From: an uncultured Roseburia sp. | GTDB lineage: Bacteria > Bacillota > Clostridia > Lachnospirales > Lachnospiraceae | Assembly: GCA_934292805.1 (NCBI GenBank) | Contig: CAKQXQ010000028.1 | Span: 1 to 28,547, forward strand | Direction of reading: 5' to 3' | DNA length: 28,547 nt | Shown: positions 23,701-28,547 of the stretch, piece by piece | How positions within the stretch are numbered: position 1 is the first letter of the stretch | Layout: each line of letters begins with the position of its first letter | Notes under the pieces: model-generated | Told to the model about the DNA's origin: nothing | What the model saw: only the letters and a program-made list of their open reading frames with translations | Database searches by the model: none | Position numbers and translations under genes: made by a program

Positions 23701-24573
23701 TCAGCCTTTTACCGCTCCCGCAACTACTCCTTCAATAATATATTTCTGACAAGCCACATAAAATACAACAATTGGAACAATTGCAAGCACAAGCATTGCC
23801 ATCATGGTACCCCAGTCAACTGCTCCATATCCACCTTTCAGATACTGGATAACGATCGGGATTGTTTTATATTTTTTGATATCCAATACCAGATAAGGAA
23901 GTAAGTAGTCATTCCAGATCCACATTGCCTGTAAAATAGCAACTGTGATCGCAGTTGGTTTCATAATTGGGAAAACAACCTGGAAGAAAGTCTGGATCGG
24001 TGTACATCCATCGATCATGGCTGCCTCTTCTATCTCGATTGGTATACTCTTTACAAAACCGCAGAACATAAAGACCGCAAGTCCTGCTCCAAATCCTAGA
24101 TATACTAAAATAATACCGATTGGATTGCTTAAATGCATCATATTAGCCAGTTTGGACAGGGTAAACATAACCATCTGGAATGGTACGATCATAGAGAACA
24201 GACATAACATGTAAATGGTTGTGTTTAACTTATTATGCACTCTTGTGATATACCATGCACACATAGAAGTACATAAAATAATGACTGCAACAGATCCAAC
24301 TGTAATGACAACGGAATAACCAAAAGCCTGGAAAAAGTTTGTTTTCTCAATACCACGGACAAAATTTGTCAATCCGGTAAATGATCTTTCATTTGGCAGT
24401 GCAAATGCGTTTTTAGTAATAAATCCTTTTTTCTTGAATGAGTTGATCAATACCAGAAAAATCGGATACAGATAAAATACTGTCAGCAAACTGAAAAATA
24501 CTGTCAGGATACCTCCATGCTTTGCTTTTCTTACAGCACTTACGTCATTGTTTTCTTTCACTTTCTTTGCCAT
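23701..24573 (-). CDS. Maltodextrin ABC transporter permease (MalG-like)
   Basis: A 290-residue inner-membrane permease of the carbohydrate CUT1 class with six predicted helices. The EAA loop that docks on the ATPase reads EEAAMIDGCTPIQTFFQVVFP near residues 196-216 (shown as the pattern EAA...DG.......FP). The FPLY-like N-terminal helix YLYPIFLVLINSFK precedes it, and the C-terminal sequence ends GVVAGAVKG, typical of MalG proteins. AAGGAGGTG lies 8 bases before the ATG. The start overlaps the stop of the MalF-like gene by one base (TAATG), so translation is coupled. No ATPase gene is present in the operon. Confidence 0.92.
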   Translation of the reverse strand: MAKKVKENNDVSAVRKAKHGGILTVFFSLLTVFYLYPIFLVLINSFKKKGFITKNAFALPNERSFTGLTNFVRGIEKTNFFQAFGYSVVITVGSVAVIILCTSMCAWYITRVHNKLNTTIYMLCLFSMIVPFQMVMFTLSKLANMMHLSNPIGIILVYLGFGAGLAVFMFCGFVKSIPIEIEEAAMIDGCTPIQTFFQVVFPIMKPTAITVAILQAMWIWNDYLLPYLVLDIKKYKTIPIVIQYLKGGYGAVDWGTMMAMLVLAIVPIVVFYVACQKYIIEGVVAGAVKG

Positions 24574-25415
24574 TACTGCTGCACCTCCTTAGCTCTTGTA
24601 ATTCTATTCTGTGCCAGTGCGATAATTGCTACGATTATAAAGAAAATAACTGCTTTCGCCTGACCTACACCTTCCCAACCGGAACGTCCATAGAATGTCT
24701 CAAAAATATTAAGTGCAAGCATCTGTGAGTTATTCGATGGTTCACCGGCTGTAAGAGCAAGGTTCTGGTCAAATAATTTGAATGAGTTAGTCAGTGTTAA
24801 GAAGGAACAAATTGTAATTGAAGGCATTACCATTGGAATTGTTACACTCTTTAACAGTTGCCAGTTTGAAGCTCCATCCATCTTTGCTGCTTCGATCAGT
24901 TCACCCGGAATGTTCTGGATACCGGCGATATAGATGATCATCATATATCCGACCTGCTGCCAGTTCATTAAAATAACAAGTCCCCAAAATCCGTATGAGG
25001 AACTGTAAGTAAGTGTTCTTTCATAATGGCTTAAAATTCCATTCAGTAAAATCTGCCAGATATAACCTAATACAATACCACCGATCAGGTTCGGCATAAA
25101 AAATACAGTACGGAAAAAATTAGTACCTTTAATTCCCTTTGTTAAAAGCATCGCAATTACAAATGCGAACACATTAATTGTCAGCACGGATACAATTGTA
25201 AATAATGCAGTGAACCACAATGCATGCAGAAATGTCGGATCACTGAACACACGCAGATAATTTTTAATTCCCACAAATCTTGCATCCGTAACAGTTGTAA
25301 ATTCACAGAATGACAAGTAGATGCCCATAATAAAAGGAACTATAAAACCAATTGTAAATGCTACTAATGTAGGGAGTGCAAAAATAGGAAAATATCTTTT
25401 GATCGCTTTCTCCAT
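24573..25415 (-). CDS. Maltodextrin ABC transporter permease (MalF-like)
   Basis: About 280 residues with six predicted helices. The EAA loop is IEAAKMDGASNWQLLKSVTIP near 190-210, matching CUT1 permeases. Other typical stretches are FFRTVFFMPNLIGGIV and the LTLTNSFKLFDQNLALT segment facing the sugar path. I chose the ATG at 25415 because GAGGA lies 8 bases before it. An upstream in-frame ATG at 25475 would read straight through the strong hairpin at 25452-25483. It partners the MalG-like permease and the lipoprotein binding protein. Confidence 0.92.
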   Translation of the reverse strand: MEKAIKRYFPIFALPTLVAFTIGFIVPFIMGIYLSFCEFTTVTDARFVGIKNYLRVFSDPTFLHALWFTALFTIVSVLTINVFAFVIAMLLTKGIKGTNFFRTVFFMPNLIGGIVLGYIWQILLNGILSHYERTLTYSSSYGFWGLVILMNWQQVGYMMIIYIAGIQNIPGELIEAAKMDGASNWQLLKSVTIPMVMPSITICSFLTLTNSFKLFDQNLALTAGEPSNNSQMLALNIFETFYGRSGWEGVGQAKAVIFFIIVAIIALAQNRITRAKEVQQ

Positions 25416-25451
25416 AACTTCCATCCTCTCAATAAAAAACCTTAATAATTC

Positions 25452-25483
25452 GAAAGGGTGAGTGGCCCGCCACACACCCTTTC
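25452..25483 (-). repeat. Strong intercistronic hairpin between binding protein and permease genes
   Basis: GAAAGGGTG (25452-25460) pairs perfectly with CACCCTTTC (25475-25483), and a further GTGGC/GCCAC stem (25462-25466 with 25469-25473) stacks above one A-A mismatch. The T run on the minus strand starts only some 15 bases later, so it is not a classical terminator. More likely it protects the 3' end of the binding-protein mRNA or partly stops transcription, giving more binding protein than permease. Confidence 0.7.
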
Positions 25484-25501
25484 AATGTTACATCTTAAAA
25501 T

Positions 25502-26914
25502 TTATTTGTTAGCTGCTGCATATTCAGTAGCCCATCCATCAACAAATGCACTAACAACATTGTCCCATGAACCTGTACCCTGTGCATACTCTAATAATGC
25601 AGATCCAACACCATCTTTCCATGTTTCAGATGGAATTGTAGAGAAGTTCCATGTTACAGAATATTTACCATCAGCGATGTACTGGTTAGCTGCCTGGATA
25701 AATACGTTATCAGCTTCATATTCACCTGTAAATGTATCAAATGGTGTTGTGAATCCCATCTCATGAGCCACGCACTCACGTCCTGTATCAGATGTGATAA
25801 CCCAGTTTAAGAAATCAAGTGTAGCCTGCTGATCTTCTGCTGAAGCTTTGCTGCTTACACACCAGTAGTTCTCAGAACCTGTGCAAAGACCCTGGTTCTC
25901 TTCACCTTCAACACCAATGTAAATTGGCATCATGCTGATATCATCTGCTGTTACAAGATAACCGTTGTCTTCGTTTGTAAGGTTACCATACTCCCATGTA
26001 CCATTCTGGTAGAACACTGCTTCTTCCATACCGAATTCAGATTCAGCTTCATCACCTGTCTTAGAGGAAAGCATTCCCGGTTTGCAGGTAGAATCTGTGA
26101 TATATAAATCCCAGATCTGTTTGTAGTTGTCAAGGTATGTTCCTTCGATCGCATCTGTAGACTCGATGCCTTTGTCTTTGTATTCATAATAGATTGGAAG
26201 GTTTGCAAGATGTGTTTTAAATCTCCAGTCAGAAGAACCGTCCATACCTGCGGATGTGAATGCACCCTGAAGGTCATATCCGAATTCATCATTGATCTCG
26301 TCTAATCTTGACTGAATATCATCTGCAACTGCTTTTAATGTAGCAAAGTTGTTAATCTCATCAACTGAAGAGATCACTGCGTTATCCATTGTACAGTAGT
26401 CATTTAAAATCTTCTTGTTATAAATGAGTCCGTATGTCTCAACAACATATGCGATACCCTGTACTGCGTCACCATCTTTTAATGCGAAATCATCACTTGT
26501 TAAATGGGAATATAATTCGCTGTTTGAAAGATCCATGCAATAATCTTTCCAGTTTGCAAGTCCTACTGGTCCGTTTACCTGGAATAATGTAGGTGCTTCT
26601 TTCTTAGCCATCTCAGATTTTAATGTCTGCTCGTAAGTTCCGTCTGCTGCTGTGATTACAGTAACCTTTGTTCCGGTCTCTTCCTGGTATTTTGCTGCAA
26701 GATCCTGCCACTGCTGATCCTGTTCCGGTTTGAAGTTCAGATAATAAACCGAACCGCTGCCTGATGCTGTGCTGTCCGCTTTTGTATCTCCTGTTTCTGT
26801 TGTGTCTGTTGTGTCTGCTGCTTTGTCAGTGCTGGAAGCATCATTTCCGCATCCTGCGAATAATGTTGCTGTCATTGCTGTAGCAAGGATCACTGATAAT
26901 AATTTTCTCTTCAT
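25502..26914 (-). CDS. Maltodextrin-type ABC transporter substrate-binding lipoprotein
   Basis: About 470 residues. The lipoprotein signal peptide starts MKRKLLSVILATAMTATL and ends in the lipobox LFAGC with Cys22 as lipid anchor. A Ser/Thr/Asp-rich linker follows, then a family-1 solute-binding fold with YEQTLKSEMAKKEAPTLF, NGPVGLANW and AVFYQNGTWEYG. Its partners and malQ point to maltose or maltodextrins; the ligand is inferred, not read from residues. The ATG at 26914 is preferred because GGGAGG lies about 10 bases before it and it begins the signal peptide exactly. First gene of the operon, with a leader of about 120 bases that carries the operator array. Confidence 0.92.
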   Translation of the reverse strand: MKRKLLSVILATAMTATLFAGCGNDASSTDKAADTTDTTETGDTKADSTASGSGSVYYLNFKPEQDQQWQDLAAKYQEETGTKVTVITAADGTYEQTLKSEMAKKEAPTLFQVNGPVGLANWKDYCMDLSNSELYSHLTSDDFALKDGDAVQGIAYVVETYGLIYNKKILNDYCTMDNAVISSVDEINNFATLKAVADDIQSRLDEINDEFGYDLQGAFTSAGMDGSSDWRFKTHLANLPIYYEYKDKGIESTDAIEGTYLDNYKQIWDLYITDSTCKPGMLSSKTGDEAESEFGMEEAVFYQNGTWEYGNLTNEDNGYLVTADDISMMPIYIGVEGEENQGLCTGSENYWCVSSKASAEDQQATLDFLNWVITSDTGRECVAHEMGFTTPFDTFTGEYEADNVFIQAANQYIADGKYSVTWNFSTIPSETWKDGVGSALLEYAQGTGSWDNVVSAFVDGWATEYAAANK

Positions 26915-26939
26915 AGTCTTTCTTCCTCCCATAAAGTTT

Positions 26940-26954
26940 TGCACATTTTGTGCA
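26940..26954. repeat. Short perfect inverted repeat in the binding-protein leader
   Basis: TGCACA and TGTGCA are separated by 3 bases, about 12 bases upstream of the ribosome binding site of the binding-protein gene. It could be a small mRNA hairpin that tunes translation, or a regulator site. No regulator is assigned. Confidence 0.45.
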
Positions 26955-26989
26955 TTGTTTTTTTGGCTGTACGCCGTTTCTGAAATATT

Positions 26990-27032
26990 TCTGAAAACAT
27001 TTGCGGTAATGTTTTCGGGAACGTTTTCAGTT
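26990..27032. promoter_or_regulatory. LacI-type/cre-like operator array downstream of the operon start
   Basis: Three related 9-bp half-sites: GAAAACATT at 26992-27000, its exact reverse complement AATGTTTTC at 27008-27016, and AACGTTTTC at 27020-27028. The first two form a perfect inverted repeat with 7 bases between; read on the minus strand, CTGAAAACGTTCCCG resembles a cre. It lies just after the predicted start site (near 27035), as expected of a repressor roadblock. The adjacent LacI-family protein or CcpA are the candidate binders. Confidence 0.6.
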
Positions 27033-27041
27033 GATAATTGA

Positions 27042-27069
27042 ATTATAACGCATTATATCGAAAATGCAA
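27042..27069 (-). promoter_or_regulatory. Promoter of the maltodextrin operon
   Basis: Minus strand: -35 TTGCAT at 27069-27064, a 16-bp spacer and -10 TATAAT at 27047-27042. A second TATAAT overlaps at about 27058-27053 without a clear -35. The remaining intergenic stretch (about 27070-27230) shows T-rich runs but no gene, RNA element or repeat that I can support. Confidence 0.6.
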
Positions 27070-27234
27070 TACTCCTTTGTCGTTTTCTCTATGTTTCACA
27101 ATTTGAAGTCTCTTTTTTTGTGCATTTTTACATATCGTTTTTTGTATCAGCTTCTGAATCGGATTTTTTCCTGTCGTTCTGACCAGACACTTCTTTTCGC
27201 GTTTTGCCACTCACTGCACGATTTATGATTGACA

Positions 27235-27263
27235 TTGAAAAAGAGTATTTTACATGATACTAT
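27235..27263 (+). promoter_or_regulatory. Candidate promoter of the CLC channel gene
   Basis: -35 TTGAAA at 27235-27240, 17-bp spacer, -10 TACTAT at 27258-27263. An overlapping TTGACA at 27229-27234 has no -10 at normal spacing, and the TATAAA at 27261-27266 is too far from either. The promoter is likely here but its exact boxes are uncertain. Confidence 0.45.
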
Positions 27264-27312
27264 AAAGGTATATTTTCAATTCATTATTCAAAGGAGAAGT
27301 TACGATAAAACT

Positions 27313-28547
27313 ATGAAAACACCAGACTATCATAAATTAGAACATGATTTCAGACGTATACAGACTTCTTTCAAATGGGTACTCTTCTCGATCTTATCTG
27401 GACTTATCGTCGGAGGAATTGGTACCCTTTTCTATTTTGGCATGTATGTAGTCACTCTTATGCGTGAGAAGAATCCGTGGCTGATTTTTCTGCTTCCTGT
27501 GGGCGGACTTGTGATCGTAGGAAGCTACCGTCTGCTTCACGATGAGAAGGATACGGGAACCAACCTTGTTCTGTCGGCGATCCATTCAGATGAAGAACTT
27601 CCATTACGGATGGCTCCGCTGATTTTTATTTCAACTTTGATCACACATCTTTTCGGTGGATCCGCAGGACGTGAGGGTGCAGCTTTACAGCTTGGAGGAA
27701 GTCTGGGAAATGGTCTTGGAAAGCTCTTTCGTTTTGATGAAAAGGATCAGCATATTATGATCATGTGTGGTATGAGTGCAGCTTTTTCTGCACTATTTGG
27801 AACTCCGATGGCCGCTGCGATCTTTTCCATGGAGGTCGTGAGTGTCGGGGTCATGTATTACGCTGCACTTGTTCCCTGCGTGATCTCCTCACTCACAGCT
27901 CATGCAGTTGCTGCTTTCTTCGGTGTATCTCCGGAAATGTTTCTGATTCAGAAAATTCCTGCTTTTGGGGTTTTAAGTGCAGTAAAGGTTTCTGTTCTTG
28001 CCATCCTGTGTGCCGGTGTCAGCATACTCTTCTGCATTATGCTGCATAAGTCCGATCACCTGTACAAAAAGTATTTTAAAAATCCTTATATCCGCATCTT
28101 TGCCGGTGGTTGCTTTGTCCTTATCCTTACTCTGCTTGTCGGCGACCAGCGCTATAACGGAACAGGTATTAATATGATCGAGCAATGTATGAATGGCTCT
28201 GTCAGACCGGAAGCATTCTTTATGAAAATGCTCTTTACAGCCCTGACACTCGGTGCCGGATTCAAAGGCGGTGAGATTGTTCCTTCTTTCTTCACCGGAG
28301 CTGCATTTGGATGCCTGTTTGGAAATCTTCTTGGTTTTTCACCGACACTTTGTACCGCTGTTGGTATGGTTTCTGTATTCTGCGGTGTTACAAACTGTCC
28401 GATCACTGCTCTGCTCATCAGCTTTGAGCTTTTCGGATATAATGGAATGCCTTACTTTTTACTTGCAGTAGCATTCAGTTATATGCTTTCCGGTTACTAT
28501 GGACTCTACAGCAGCCAGAAAATCATTTACTCCAAATACAAGACCAA
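27313..28547 (+). CDS. CLC family anion channel/transporter, partial (3' end beyond window)
   Basis: Open frame from the ATG at 27313 to the window edge: 411 residues seen, no stop. It has the CLC fold marks: GGSAGREG with the gating Glu121, GGEIVPSFFTGAAFG near 319-333 (the GxFxP motif as GEIVP) and a late Tyr376 in ELFGYNG. The usual GSGIP is replaced by TGTN (81-84). Together with LRMAP and THLFGGSAGREG this resembles the branch containing fluoride-exporting CLC-F proteins, but the ion cannot be assigned. No fluoride-riboswitch-like sequence was recognised upstream. The nearest ribosome binding site, AAGGAG at 27291-27296, is 16 bases from the ATG, unusually far, and no other start codon fits better. 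Confidence 0.85.
   Translation, partial: MKTPDYHKLEHDFRRIQTSFKWVLFSILSGLIVGGIGTLFYFGMYVVTLMREKNPWLIFLLPVGGLVIVGSYRLLHDEKDTGTNLVLSAIHSDEELPLRMAPLIFISTLITHLFGGSAGREGAALQLGGSLGNGLGKLFRFDEKDQHIMIMCGMSAAFSALFGTPMAAAIFSMEVVSVGVMYYAALVPCVISSLTAHAVAAFFGVSPEMFLIQKIPAFGVLSAVKVSVLAILCAGVSILFCIMLHKSDHLYKKYFKNPYIRIFAGGCFVLILTLLVGDQRYNGTGINMIEQCMNGSVRPEAFFMKMLFTALTLGAGFKGGEIVPSFFTGAAFGCLFGNLLGFSPTLCTAVGMVSVFCGVTNCPITALLISFELFGYNGMPYFLLAVAFSYMLSGYYGLYSSQKIIYSKYKT

Noticed and set aside
25951..26292. Long antisense open frames opposite the binding-protein, GTPase and vWA genes
   Set aside because: They have no ribosome binding sites or recognisable domains and lie opposite well-conserved genes; they result from codon bias.
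27070..27312. Fluoride riboswitch upstream of the CLC gene
   Set aside because: I could not find the conserved crcB-motif sequence pieces. A covariance-model search would settle it.
1..28547. Mobile elements, CRISPR arrays, tRNA or rRNA genes
   Set aside because: No transposase, integrase, terminal repeats, spaced direct repeats or tRNA-like cloverleaf were recognised by eye.

Overview
The window looks like chromosomal DNA of a low-GC, Gram-positive anaerobe, most likely a gut Lachnospiraceae (Clostridia). This is an inference from A/T-rich codon use, strong AGGAGG-type ribosome binding sites, SigA-like promoters, a cre-like box, a LacI-controlled maltodextrin ABC operon with malQ, and a Tet(M)-like GTPase fused to a YacP-type nuclease. 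No rRNA, tRNA, CRISPR array, insertion sequence or phage gene was seen. Almost all genes lie on the minus strand. The plus-strand genes are a MATE exporter at the left edge, a Cof-type HAD phosphatase in the middle, and a CLC channel that runs off the right edge.

Layout. (1) 84-1433: MATE exporter behind a promoter resembling those controlled by MerR-family activators. (2) 8698 down to 1440: a tightly packed minus-strand unit in the order Tet(M)/EF-G-like GTPase with a C-terminal NYN (Rae1/YacP) nuclease domain, RsmF-like rRNA m5C methyltransferase, YhhN membrane protein, SpoU/TrmH RNA methyltransferase, YdcF-like DUF218 protein, and endonuclease IV. Three of the six act on the ribosome or RNA. 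(3) 9578-8889: a secreted SleB-like wall hydrolase with its own promoter and terminator. (4) 15211 down to 9881: MATE exporter, BspA-type leucine-rich-repeat protein, vWA/DUF2201 protein and a long MoxR AAA+ ATPase, apparently one unit. (5) 15384-16184: Cof-type phosphatase, facing the others.

(6) 18705 down to 16170: a metal-efflux operon with a CadC/SmtB-type ArsR repressor, a free-standing HMA metallochaperone and a P1B-2 (Zn/Cd/Pb) ATPase lacking its own HMA domain. A near-perfect operator covers the predicted transcription start. (7) 20893 down to 18820: small alarmone synthetase (RelQ/YjbM type) followed by a third MATE exporter, with a perfect palindromic cre about 58 bp upstream of the predicted start site. 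(8) 26914 down to 21080: maltodextrin uptake (binding protein, two permeases), LacI regulator and MalQ. Its leader carries an operator array, and a strong hairpin separates the binding protein from the permeases. No ABC ATPase gene is present, so the ATPase is presumably supplied in trans. (9) 27313 to the end: partial CLC channel.

The most interesting item is the GTPase-nuclease fusion. A factor of the class that enters the ribosomal A site is joined to a nuclease domain whose B. subtilis relative cuts mRNA in the A site, and it is encoded with two rRNA/RNA methyltransferases. The MoxR-vWA-LRR trio is the second candidate for an under-described system.
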